Notes under the pieces: model-generated
Told to the model about the DNA's origin: nothing
The model's input: only the letters and a program-made list of their open reading frames with translations
Databases searched by the model: none
In this document: piece by piece, positions 16,168 through 24,531 of the stretch
Position numbering within the stretch: the first letter of the stretch is position 1
Layout of the letters: every line of letters begins with the position of its first letter
Origin: JAYZAP01 sp964645285
GTDB lineage: Bacteria; Pseudomonadota; Alphaproteobacteria; JAAXGF01
Assembly: GCA_964645285.1 (NCBI GenBank)
Contig: CAZYDR010000014.1
Location: 1 to 47,602 of the forward strand
Length of the DNA: 47,602 bases
Reading direction: 5' to 3'
Made by a program: the position numbers and the translations under genes

Positions 16168-16929
16168 TCAGCCCGCCGCCAGGCTATCGATGATGCCGGG
16201 CAGGTCGTCGTGGTGGCGGCAAATAGCGTCGGCGCTGGTGATCTTTTCGTCATGGGCGCGGACAGCGGTAAACAGCACCGCCTTCATGCCCAGCGCCTGG
16301 GGGCCCTTGACGTCGTTGTGGTCGCGGTCGCCGATATGGACCATGGCGGTGAGATCGACACCAAGCTGTTTGGCCGCCGAATAGAACATGCGGGGGTCAG
16401 GCTTCGAGCACTCGATTTCGTCGGAAAACACGAAGCCCTGGAAGTAGTCCTCTAGGCCGTGGCGGCGCAGCATGCCGCGCAGCACCCGGCCCGGCGAGAC
16501 CAAAGCATCCGATACCACGCACAGCTTGTAGCGCCCGGCCAGGGCTTCAAGGGCTTGCCTAATGCCCTCAACCGCGTCCGGCGGTACGTCGCCTTCCATG
16601 TTCTCGGTGACCTCGACCACCTGGGCCATGTCGTCGTCGGGCAAGGTGCGGCCGAGACCATCGAGCAGCACCGTGAGGCGCTCGGCCACGGTCCAGGTTA
16701 CCGAGTGGCCTTTCCAGACCTTGTTGAAGGCGGCGTCGGCGACGTCGTAGGCGGTGGCCACCGTGGTGAAATCAATGTCACCATGGCGGGTCAGGGCGGC
16801 GTGGAGCAACTCGCGCCGGGCCACCGGCTTGGGCGACAGACCCAGGGCCTTGCGTTTGGGCTCGTCGGTCTCGTCGCAAATCATGGTGTCCCACAGATCG
16901 AACGTAATCGCCTCGATGGTTGTCGCCAC
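16168..16929 (-). CDS. HAD-family hydrolase (phosphatase-like)
   Basis: A haloacid dehalogenase-superfamily protein with the four motifs visible: ITFDLWDTM (motif I, nucleophile and acid Asp), VVSDAL (motif II Ser), KPDPRMF (motif III Lys) and HIGDRDHNDVKG (motif IV). The helical C1 cap lies between motifs I and II, typical of phosphoglycolate-phosphatase-like and epoxide hydrolase N-terminal-like members. I take GTG at 16929 as start because it is preceded by GGGGAGAG and homology begins at once; an upstream ATG at 16995 adds 22 residues. The small-molecule substrate cannot be deduced. Divergent from hisN across about 130 bp. Confidence 0.88.
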   Translation of the reverse strand: MATTIEAITFDLWDTMICDETDEPKRKALGLSPKPVARRELLHAALTRHGDIDFTTVATAYDVADAAFNKVWKGHSVTWTVAERLTVLLDGLGRTLPDDDMAQVVEVTENMEGDVPPDAVEGIRQALEALAGRYKLCVVSDALVSPGRVLRGMLRRHGLEDYFQGFVFSDEIECSKPDPRMFYSAAKQLGVDLTAMVHIGDRDHNDVKGPQALGMKAVLFTAVRAHDEKITSADAICRHHDDLPGIIDSLAAG

Positions 16930-17057
16930 GCTGGTCTCTCCCCTAGTGGATAGAATTGCCGGCATACTTCCCGCCACGGCCCGACCGCGCAACAATAATC
17001 TGACAAGGTGCTCGTCATGCTTTCCTTCCGCTGAGACAGCGGGCAGACTGCCGCCCC

Positions 17058-17837
17058 ATGAACACGCTCCCTGACACCGATTTCTTCGCTTTCGCCGAAA
17101 CCCTGGCCGACGCCGCCGCCAAGCTGGTACGGCCTTATTTCCAGCGTCCCATCGAAGTCGAGGCCAAGGCCGGCGACAGCCCGGTCACCATTGCCGACCG
17201 GGCGGTCGAGACCCTGCTTCGGGACATGGTCGCGGCGGCGTACCCGGACCACGGCGTGATTGGCGAGGAATTTTCCGATACCAACGCCGACGCCGAATAC
17301 GTCTGGGTCTTCGATCCAATCGACGGCACCCGCGCGTTCATCATCGGCGTGCCGCTGTTCACTACGCTGATTTCCCTGGTGCGTAACGGCGCGCCGGTGC
17401 TCGGCGTCATCGACCAGCCGGTGATCAATGATCGCTGGGTCGGTGGCCACGGCCGCCCGACCACCTTCAATGGCACGCTAGCGCGTGTGCGCGATTGCGG
17501 CGACCTCGCCCTGGCCCAGCTTTGCACCTCCAACGACGCCTATTTCAAGGGCGAAGAAGGGGCTGCCTTCGAGCGTGTACGGAACGCGGTTAGATGGGCC
17601 CATCAGGGCGCTGACGCCTACGGCTTCGGGTTGATTGCCAGCGGCCTCATCGACCTCGGCTTCGAGGCCGACCTGGGGCCCCACGACTACTGCGCCCTGG
17701 CGCCGGTGATCGAAGCCGCCGGCGGCATCATAACCGACTGGAACGGCGCCCCCCTGACCATCCATTCCGATGGCCGGGTGTTGGCCGCCGGTGACATAAC
17801 GGCCCACGCCGCCGCCCTGGCGCTGATTGCCGGATAA
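17058..17837 (+). CDS. hisN: histidinol-phosphatase, inositol monophosphatase fold
   Basis: The 259-residue protein is an IMPase-family metal-dependent phosphatase. It has the GEEFSDTNADAEYVWVFDPI metal-binding block with the DPIDGTRAFI motif and the late block AYGFGLIASGLIDLGFEA with HDYCALAPVIEAAGG. The combination DGTRAFIIGVPLFTTLISL is characteristic of the HisN-type histidinol-phosphate phosphatases that serve histidine biosynthesis in alphaproteobacteria and actinobacteria. Other IMPase activities cannot be fully excluded from sequence alone. No other his gene is present in the window, so context does not add support. Confidence 0.85.
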   Translation: MNTLPDTDFFAFAETLADAAAKLVRPYFQRPIEVEAKAGDSPVTIADRAVETLLRDMVAAAYPDHGVIGEEFSDTNADAEYVWVFDPIDGTRAFIIGVPLFTTLISLVRNGAPVLGVIDQPVINDRWVGGHGRPTTFNGTLARVRDCGDLALAQLCTSNDAYFKGEEGAAFERVRNAVRWAHQGADAYGFGLIASGLIDLGFEADLGPHDYCALAPVIEAAGGIITDWNGAPLTIHSDGRVLAAGDITAHAAALALIAG

Positions 17838-17843
17838 AGCGCA

Positions 17844-17860
17844 GCGGTTGCCGTAACCGC
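17844..17860 (+). other. hairpin between hisN and yejA
   Basis: GCGGTT and AACCGC flank a 5-nt loop (GCCGT), 7 bp after the hisN stop codon. There is no T-tract, so this is at best a weak transcription pause site. It is the only candidate boundary between hisN and the yejABEF genes 60 bp further on. Confidence 0.3.
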
Positions 17861-17919
17861 CCCAAGCCACTAGATTCAATAATCAATCAAGCGATCCGGG
17901 CAATTTTACGAGGCTGGCC

Positions 17920-19761
17920 ATGCGCCTGACTACCGCCATTGCTATCGTCATTCTGGCCTTTGTTGGACCGGGGGCCACGCCAATCGCGGCGCAGGACGTT
18001 TACGTCGGCCACGGGCTGGCCATGCACGGCGACCTCAAATACGGCCCCGACTTCACCCATTTCGACTACGTCAACCCGGACGCGCCCAAGGGCGGCGAGG
18101 TGCGGCTGCAGGCTTTCGGCAGCTACGACAGCCTCAACCCGTTCATCCTCAAGGGCGTGCCGGCGGCTGGCATCGGCCGGTTGTTCGAGACCCTGATGGC
18201 CGACTCGCAAGACGAGGCGTTTTCACAATACGGCCTGCTGGCAGAAAGCGTTGAGATGCCGGAGGACCGATCTTGGGTTGCCTATACGCTGCGTCCGGAA
18301 GCACGCTGGTACGATGGTACCCCGGTCACCGTCGAAGACGTGATCTTTTCCCTTGAGACGCTCAAGAGCAGGGGCCGCCCATTCTACCGCGCCTACTACG
18401 GCGACGTGACGACGGTCGAGAAGGTCGGCGAGCGTAAGGTCAAATTCAGCTTTACGGATGGTCTCAACCGGGAGCTGCCGCTCATCGTCGGTCAAATCCC
18501 CATCATCTCGAAGGCCTATTACACGGACAACGATTTTGAAAAGACCTCCCTGGAGCCACCCATGGGCAGCGGTCCCTACCGGGTCGAGAGCCTCGAGCCC
18601 GGCCGCTCGATCACCTACCACAGGGTTGAGGACTACTGGGGCACCGATATTCCGGTACGGCGCGGCCAGAACAATTTCGACGTCCTGCGCTACGATTACT
18701 ACCGCGACCCGACCGTGGCCATGGTGGCGTTCAAGGCCCACGAATATGATTTCCGCGTTGAAAACACCTCGAAGGTCTGGGCCACCGCCTATGAGGGACC
18801 GCTTTTCGACGACCAACTGATAATCAAGGAAGAGATCGGCCACAGCAGCTCCACGGGCATGCAGGGCTTCGTCTTCAATACCCGCCTGCCTCGGTTTGCC
18901 GATCGCCGGGTGCGCCAGGCTCTGGGCTATGCATTCGATTTCGAATGGACAAACGAGAACCTGTTCTACGGCGCCTATACCCGCACGGCGAGCTACTTCT
19001 CCAATTCGGAACTGGCCTCCAGTGGACTGCCGGAGCCTGATGAACTGGCGCTGCTTGAGCCGTACCAAAGCCAGTTGCCGCCGGAAGTCTTCAACCAGGT
19101 TTACGAAACACCCGAGACCGATGGCTCGGGTAACGCGCGGCGCAATCTTCGCGCCGCCATCAAGCTCCTCGCCGAGGCCGGCTGGACCATTCAGGACAAC
19201 AAGCTCAAAGGCCCGGACGGCGAGTCCATGGGAATCGAGATTCTGATCATCTCGCCCATGTTCGAGCGGGTCATCGCGCCGTTCGTCAAGAACCTCGAAA
19301 AGCTCGGCGTTACCGCCAAGATCAGATTGGTTGATTCGTCGCAGTACCAACAGCGGACCGACGAGTTCGATTTCGACATGATTGTCCTCAGCATCGGCCA
19401 GTCCATGTCGCCGGGCAACGAGCAGAACAACTATTGGACGACTGTTTCCGCCGATACGCCGGGCAGCCGTAACATGGCGGGCATCAAGGACCCGGTGGTC
19501 GATGCCCTGATAGAAACCCTGATCGCCGCCCCTGACCGCGACAGCCTGATCACCGCCACCAGGGCGCTCGACCGGGTGCTGCTATGGGGCCACTACGTGA
19601 TCCCCCACTGGCATATCCAGCATTATCGCGTGGCCTACTGGAACAAGTTTGGGCGCTCTGCGGTGACCCCGAAATACGGCCTCGGGTTCGACGGCTGGTG
19701 GATCGACCCGGCCCTGGCGGCATCCCTGGCCGAGCGCGAGTCATCGGCAGCCGCTCAATGA
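17920..19761 (+). CDS. yejA: YejA-type extracellular solute-binding protein
   Basis: Family 5 periplasmic binding protein of 613 residues, the expected length for YejA. It starts with a Sec signal peptide (positive MRLTT, hydrophobic AIAIVILAFVGPGATPIAA, likely cleavage after AAQD or at AA/QD). Family features include HGLAMHGDLKYGPDFTHFDYV, the PYRVESLEPGRSITY segment and WHIQHYRVAYWNKFGRP-like ending around residue 575 (here GRSAVTPKYG). YejA delivers oligopeptides and in enterobacteria microcin C to the YejBEF transporter. The permease gene follows 20 bp downstream, and the four yej genes run with gaps of 3 to 20 bp, so one operon. Confidence 0.93.
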   Translation: MRLTTAIAIVILAFVGPGATPIAAQDVYVGHGLAMHGDLKYGPDFTHFDYVNPDAPKGGEVRLQAFGSYDSLNPFILKGVPAAGIGRLFETLMADSQDEAFSQYGLLAESVEMPEDRSWVAYTLRPEARWYDGTPVTVEDVIFSLETLKSRGRPFYRAYYGDVTTVEKVGERKVKFSFTDGLNRELPLIVGQIPIISKAYYTDNDFEKTSLEPPMGSGPYRVESLEPGRSITYHRVEDYWGTDIPVRRGQNNFDVLRYDYYRDPTVAMVAFKAHEYDFRVENTSKVWATAYEGPLFDDQLIIKEEIGHSSSTGMQGFVFNTRLPRFADRRVRQALGYAFDFEWTNENLFYGAYTRTASYFSNSELASSGLPEPDELALLEPYQSQLPPEVFNQVYETPETDGSGNARRNLRAAIKLLAEAGWTIQDNKLKGPDGESMGIEILIISPMFERVIAPFVKNLEKLGVTAKIRLVDSSQYQQRTDEFDFDMIVLSIGQSMSPGNEQNNYWTTVSADTPGSRNMAGIKDPVVDALIETLIAAPDRDSLITATRALDRVLLWGHYVIPHWHIQHYRVAYWNKFGRSAVTPKYGLGFDGWWIDPALAASLAERESSAAAQ

Positions 19762-19781
19762 GCCTGCGCGGATAGCATCCC

Positions 19782-20912
19782 ATGTTGGCCTATATCATCC
19801 GGCGGCTGCTGCTGATCATTCCGACCTTGTTCGGCATCATGGTAATCAACTTCCTCATCGTGCAGATCGTTCCGGGCGGGCCGGTCGAGCAACTGATCGC
19901 CCAGATCCAGGGTACCGCCGTCGAGGCCACGGCGCGGTTTGGCGCCGGGGCTCAGGGCGATTCCGGCGCCGCCCAGATCACCAAGGGCGTGACCGAAGGC
20001 GGCGGCGCCAGCAAATATCGCGGCGCCCAGGGACTCGACCCGGAGTTTATCGCCGATCTCGAGCGCCAGTTCGGCTTCGACAAGCCGCTACACGGGCGCT
20101 TTTTCCTGATGATGGGCAACTACCTGCGGTTCGACTTCGGCGACAGCTATTTCCGCGACCGCAAGGTGGTCGATCTGGTGCTGGAGAAAATGCCGGTATC
20201 GATTTCCATCGGCTTGTGGACGACGCTGTTGGTCTACCTCATTTCGATCCCGCTGGGCGTCGCCAAGGCGGTGCGTGACGGCAGCCGGTTCGACGTTTGG
20301 ACCTCGGGCGTCATCGTCTTCGGCAACGCCATTCCAAGTTTTCAGTTCGCCATTCTGCTCATCGTACTGTTCGCCGGCGGCAGTTTCCTCGACTGGTTCC
20401 CGTTGCGCGGACTCCAGTCGGAGAGATATGTGGCATTTAGCTTGCTCGGTTGCACCGTCTCGGCGGGCTGCCTTGTCGATTACCTTTGGCATATCGCGTT
20501 GCCCGTTCTGGCCATGGTTGTCGGCGGTTTCGCCACCCTGACCATGCTGACCAAGAACTCGTTCCTCGACGAAATCAACAAGCTATACGTCATGACCGCC
20601 CGGGCCAAAGGTCTGGCCGAGCGCCAGGTGCTCTACGGCCATGTCTTCCGCAATGCCATGCTCATCGTTATCGCCGGGTTCCCCAGCGCCTTCATCAGCA
20701 TCCTGTTTTCAAGCTCGTTGCTCATCGAGGTCATCTTCTCTCTCGACGGCCTCGGCCTGCTCGGCTTCGAGGCGGCCCTCAACCGCGATTATCCGGTCAT
20801 GTTCGGCACCCTGTTCTTCTTCACTTTGCTCGGCCTGATCATGCAGTTGATTGGTGATCTCGCCTATACGGTGGTCGATCCCCGTATCGACTTCGAGGCG
20901 CGGGAGGTCTGA
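19782..20912 (+). CDS. yejB: YejB-type ABC transporter permease
   Basis: The 376-residue membrane protein has an N-terminal helix (IIRRLLLIIPTLFGIMVINF), a periplasmic insertion of about 90 residues rich in Gly/Ala, and then a cluster of helices with the EAA loop (EINKLYVMTARAKGLAERQV) that contacts the ATPase. The long loop after helix 1 is characteristic of YejB compared with DppB/OppB. It forms the inner-membrane channel together with YejE. Spacing of 20 bp after yejA and 3 bp before yejE points to co-transcription. Confidence 0.95.
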   Translation: MLAYIIRRLLLIIPTLFGIMVINFLIVQIVPGGPVEQLIAQIQGTAVEATARFGAGAQGDSGAAQITKGVTEGGGASKYRGAQGLDPEFIADLERQFGFDKPLHGRFFLMMGNYLRFDFGDSYFRDRKVVDLVLEKMPVSISIGLWTTLLVYLISIPLGVAKAVRDGSRFDVWTSGVIVFGNAIPSFQFAILLIVLFAGGSFLDWFPLRGLQSERYVAFSLLGCTVSAGCLVDYLWHIALPVLAMVVGGFATLTMLTKNSFLDEINKLYVMTARAKGLAERQVLYGHVFRNAMLIVIAGFPSAFISILFSSSLLIEVIFSLDGLGLLGFEAALNRDYPVMFGTLFFFTLLGLIMQLIGDLAYTVVDPRIDFEAREV

Positions 20913-20915
20913 GCA

Positions 20916-21965
20916 GTGGCCAGTGACACCATGTTCGGCGTTCGACTGACCCCGATGACCCGGCGTCGGCTGCAAAATTTCCGCGCCAACAAGCGAGGCT
21001 ATTGGTCCCTGTGGATATTTCTGACGTTGTTCTTTGTCAGCCTGTTCGCTGAATTGATCGCCAACGACAGACCATTGCTGGTGCGCTTCGACGGTAGCTT
21101 CTACGCGCCCTTCCTTACGGTTTATCCAGAAACCACGTTCGGCGGTGATTTTGCCACCGAGGCCGATTACCGCGACGAATTCGTCGTCGAGTTGATCGAG
21201 GCCAAGGGTTGGATGATCTGGCCGCCGATCCGCTACGGCGCCTCGACTATCAATTACGACCTGCCGACGCCGGCGCCGTCGCCGTCCACCGCCGACAACT
21301 GGCTTGGCACCGACGACCAGGGCCGCGATGTGGTAGCGCGGATGATCTACGGCTTCCGCATATCGGTCCTGTTCGGCTTGGTCCTGACGTTTATTAGTTC
21401 GATCATCGGCGTCATGGTTGGCGCCGTACAGGGGTTTTTCGGCGGCTGGATCGATCTCATATCCCAGCGCTTCATGGAGGTCTGGTCAGGACTTCCCATG
21501 CTCTACCTGCTGATTATCCTGGCCTCGGTGATCGAGCCCAATTTCTGGTGGCTGCTCGGCCTCATGCTGCTGTTCAGTTGGATGTCTCTGGTCGGTGTGG
21601 TGCGGGCCGAATTTCTCCGCGCCCGCAATTTGGAATACGTCCGTGCCGCCCGGGCGCTGGGGGTCAGCAACCGCGCCATCATGTTCAAGCACATGCTGCC
21701 CAACGCCATGGTCGCGACCATGACCTTTCTGCCCTTCATTCTCAGCGGCTCGGTGGTGACGCTCACCGCCCTCGACTATATGGGCTTCGGCCTGCCACCG
21801 GGGTCCGCCTCCCTGGGCGAACTGTTGCGCCAGGGTCAAGCCAATCTCCACGCGCCACGGCTCAGCATTACGGCCTTCGTTGCCCTCGCCACCATGCTCA
21901 GCCTGTTGGTTTTCATCGGCGAGGCGGCGCGCGACGCCTTCGATCCACGCAAGGCCTTGGGCTAA
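20916..21965 (+). CDS. yejE: YejE-type ABC transporter permease
   Basis: Second permease subunit, 349 residues, beginning with GTG at 20916. It carries an N-terminal cytoplasmic stretch MTRRRLQNFRANKRGYWSLW followed by the first helix, then a periplasmic loop containing PPIRYGASTINYDLPTPAP, which is typical for YejE, then DNWLGTDDQGRDVVARMIYG (the DppC/OppC-type block) and the EAA loop AEFLRARNLEYVRAARALG. The GTG start is supported by its position 3 bp after the yejB stop and by the weak upstream GGGAGG within the end of yejB. Confidence 0.95.
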   Translation: MASDTMFGVRLTPMTRRRLQNFRANKRGYWSLWIFLTLFFVSLFAELIANDRPLLVRFDGSFYAPFLTVYPETTFGGDFATEADYRDEFVVELIEAKGWMIWPPIRYGASTINYDLPTPAPSPSTADNWLGTDDQGRDVVARMIYGFRISVLFGLVLTFISSIIGVMVGAVQGFFGGWIDLISQRFMEVWSGLPMLYLLIILASVIEPNFWWLLGLMLLFSWMSLVGVVRAEFLRARNLEYVRAARALGVSNRAIMFKHMLPNAMVATMTFLPFILSGSVVTLTALDYMGFGLPPGSASLGELLRQGQANLHAPRLSITAFVALATMLSLLVFIGEAARDAFDPRKALG

Positions 21966-21968
21966 GCC

Positions 21969-23591
21969 ATGAGCTTCCTGAAAATCCGTGATCTTGCTAT
22001 CGACTTTGCCGGGGAGGACCGGGTCAACCACGCGGTGCGCGGCGTCGATCTCAATGTCGACAAGGGCGAGACCGTGGCCCTGGTCGGCGAGTCCGGCTCG
22101 GGCAAGTCGGTGACCGCGCTGTCGGCGTTGCAGTTGTTGCCCTATCCCCAGGCGAGCCATCCCAGCGGCTCGATCCGCCTCGATGGCAACGAGATGATCG
22201 GCGCTTCCGATGCCACGCTGCGCGACATGCGCGGTGATCAGGTGTCCATGGTGTTTCAGGAGCCCATGACCTCGCTCAACCCGCTGCACAAGGTCGCCAA
22301 GCAGGTCAACGAGACCCTGCTGCTGCACCAGGGATTGAGCGTTCAGTCGGCGCGCAAGCGGACTATCGAACTGCTCGACCTGGTCGGCCTGCGCGATGTC
22401 GAGCGAATTCTTGACAGCTATCCCCACCAGCTCTCCGGCGGCCAGCGCCAGCGGGTGATGATCGCCATGGCCCTGGCCAACAATCCTGAACTGCTGATCG
22501 CCGACGAGCCGACCACCGCCGTCGACGTCACCATCCAGGCGCAAATTCTGGCGCTGCTCAAGGAACTTCAGGCCAGGACCAGCATGGGCCTGCTGCTCAT
22601 CACCCACGACCTGACCATTGTCCGCGCCATTGCCGACCGGGTCTATGTCATGCAGGCCGGCGAGATCGTCGAGCACGGTCCGACCGCCCGGGTGTTCAAA
22701 GCGCCCGAGCATCCCTATACGCAACACTTGTTGGCGGCCGAGCCTAAAGGGGAGCCCGCGCCCCTGGATGGTCGCGCCGAGGTGGTCATGCGCTGCCGGA
22801 ACCTCAAGGTCCACTTCCCCATCAAGGCCGGGGTGCTGCGCCGCACGGTGGATCATGTGAAGGCGGTCGACGACATCAGCTTTGAGGTCACCGCCGGCCA
22901 TACGGTCGGACTGGTCGGCGAGTCCGGCTCGGGCAAGACCACGGCGGGATTGGCGCTATTGCGCCTGGAGCGTAGCGAAGGGGTTGTCGAGTTCGACGGG
23001 TCTAGTGTCCAGGGCTTGAGTTTCAAGGACATGCGGCCGCTGCGCCGTGAAATGCAGATCGTCTTCCAGGACCCCTACGGCTCACTGAGCCCGCGCATGT
23101 CGGTCGGTCAGATCATCGAGGAGGGCTTGCTGGTCCACGGCATGGGCGGCCACTACCATGAGCGCCGGGCGCTCATCGCCGCCGCCCTCGATGAAGTCGG
23201 CCTCGACCCGGCGACCCAGGACCGCTACCCCCACGAGTTTTCCGGCGGCCAGCGGCAAAGGGTGGCCATCGCCCGGGCCCTGGCGCTCAAGCCGCGCTTC
23301 ATGGTGCTCGACGAGCCGACCTCGGCGCTCGATATGTCGGTCCAGGCCCAGATCGTCGAGTTGCTGCGCGACATTCAGCAGCGCCACAACATGGCCTATC
23401 TGTTCATCAGCCATGACCTACGCGTGGTCCGCGCCATGAGCCACCATATTATCGTGCTGCGCGGCGGCAAGGTGGTCGAGCAGGGCCCGGCCCATGAGCT
23501 GTTCGCCAACCCGCGCGAACCCTACACCCGCGCCCTGTTCGACGCCGCGTTCGACATAAAAGCCGATGAGAGCGGCATTGTGAGTATGTGA
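21969..23591 (+). CDS. yejF: YejF-type dual ATPase of ABC importer
   Basis: The 540-residue protein contains two fused nucleotide-binding domains. Domain 1 has Walker A GESGSGKSVTALS, signature LSGGQRQRVMIA and Walker B LLIADEPTTAVD; domain 2 has GESGSGKTTAGLA, FSGGQRQRVAIA and FMVLDEPTSALD. Both have the family helix after the D-loop (VTIQAQIL, MSVQAQIV). It energises YejBE for peptide uptake. The start ATG at 21969 lies 3 bp after the yejE stop. Relative order yejA-B-E-F is the enterobacterial order. Confidence 0.95.
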   Translation: MSFLKIRDLAIDFAGEDRVNHAVRGVDLNVDKGETVALVGESGSGKSVTALSALQLLPYPQASHPSGSIRLDGNEMIGASDATLRDMRGDQVSMVFQEPMTSLNPLHKVAKQVNETLLLHQGLSVQSARKRTIELLDLVGLRDVERILDSYPHQLSGGQRQRVMIAMALANNPELLIADEPTTAVDVTIQAQILALLKELQARTSMGLLLITHDLTIVRAIADRVYVMQAGEIVEHGPTARVFKAPEHPYTQHLLAAEPKGEPAPLDGRAEVVMRCRNLKVHFPIKAGVLRRTVDHVKAVDDISFEVTAGHTVGLVGESGSGKTTAGLALLRLERSEGVVEFDGSSVQGLSFKDMRPLRREMQIVFQDPYGSLSPRMSVGQIIEEGLLVHGMGGHYHERRALIAAALDEVGLDPATQDRYPHEFSGGQRQRVAIARALALKPRFMVLDEPTSALDMSVQAQIVELLRDIQQRHNMAYLFISHDLRVVRAMSHHIIVLRGGKVVEQGPAHELFANPREPYTRALFDAAFDIKADESGIVSM

Positions 23592-23601
23592 GGAGAGGTT
23601 G

Positions 23602-24531
23602 ATGGCAATTTTGTTGGTCAGTGAAATTCAGAAGGTCGAGGTGTGGCGCGAGGTCATGGCGCCGTTGTTGTTCGGCGTCGAATGGCGCGCCTGGCCCGAT
23701 TTGGGCGAGGCCGGCGACATCGATATGGCGGTGACCTGGTACGCGCCGGAGGGCGCCTACAGCAAAATGCCCAACCTCAAGCTGATCTGTTCCCTGGGCC
23801 AGGGGGTCGATCACCTGTTCCGCTTCGACGACCTGCCGGCCGGGGTGCCCATCGTGCGAATGGTCGATGAATCCATGCGCCGCCAGATGACCGCTTATGT
23901 GATCGCCGCCGTGTTGCGCCGGATGTGCCATATGGCCGACTACGAGGCCCAGCAGGCGGACCAGCGCTGGCGGATGCTCGAGCCCTTCGATCCGGCCGAA
24001 ACCACGGTCGGCGTGCTCGGTCTCGGCGCCCTGGGCCGTGACACCGCCGAGAAACTTGCCGCCCTTGGCTTTCAGGCGCGTGGTTGGTCGCGCGGGCCCA
24101 AGGAGATTCCCGGCGTCGAAAGCTTCGCCGGCCGCGAGTCTCTCGACGTCATGCTCCGCGGCTGCGACATGGTGTGCTGCCTGCTGCCCCTGACCAGCGA
24201 GACCGACGGCATCCTCAACGCCGCCGCCTTCGCCGCCATGAAGCCCGGCGCCTACCTGATCAATACGGCGCGCGGTGCCCATGTGATCAACGCCGATCTT
24301 ATCGCGGCGCTCGATTCCGGCCATCTCGGCGGCGCCACCCTGGATGTCTTCGACGTCGAACCCTTGGCCGCCGACAACCCCCTGTGGCGCCATCCCAAGG
24401 TCACTGTCACACCGCACATGTCGGCCTTTACCATCGCCCGCTCCTGCGCCGGCCAGATTGCCGATAACTACAAGCGCATGCTCGACGGCCGTCCTCTGGT
24501 CAACCAAGTCGACCCGGCGCGGGAGTACTAA
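23602..24531 (+). CDS. ghrA: glyoxylate/hydroxypyruvate reductase A-type
   Basis: A D-2-hydroxyacid dehydrogenase of 309 residues. NAD(P) binding motif GVLGLGALGRDTAEKLA sits mid-protein, and the catalytic Arg, Glu and His appear in INTARGAHVINADL, FDVEPLAADNPLW and VTPHMSAFT. The N-terminal region (MAPLLFGVEW-like, DIDMAVTWYAPEG, LGQGVDHLF) matches the GhrA branch rather than phosphoglycerate dehydrogenase. The start ATG at 23602 follows AGGAGAGG by about 3 nt. It follows yejF by 10 bp, so it may be read through from the transporter operon. Its TAA interleaves with the aminopeptidase stop on the other strand (shared CTAA at 24528-24531). Confidence 0.85.
   Translation: MAILLVSEIQKVEVWREVMAPLLFGVEWRAWPDLGEAGDIDMAVTWYAPEGAYSKMPNLKLICSLGQGVDHLFRFDDLPAGVPIVRMVDESMRRQMTAYVIAAVLRRMCHMADYEAQQADQRWRMLEPFDPAETTVGVLGLGALGRDTAEKLAALGFQARGWSRGPKEIPGVESFAGRESLDVMLRGCDMVCCLLPLTSETDGILNAAAFAAMKPGAYLINTARGAHVINADLIAALDSGHLGGATLDVFDVEPLAADNPLWRHPKVTVTPHMSAFTIARSCAGQIADNYKRMLDGRPLVNQVDPAREY

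Noticed and set aside
21486..22901. 471-codon open frame on the minus strand
   Set aside because: It is fully antisense to yejE/yejF. The composition (Gln/His/Gly/Arg-rich, no family motifs) is that of a GC-bias shadow.
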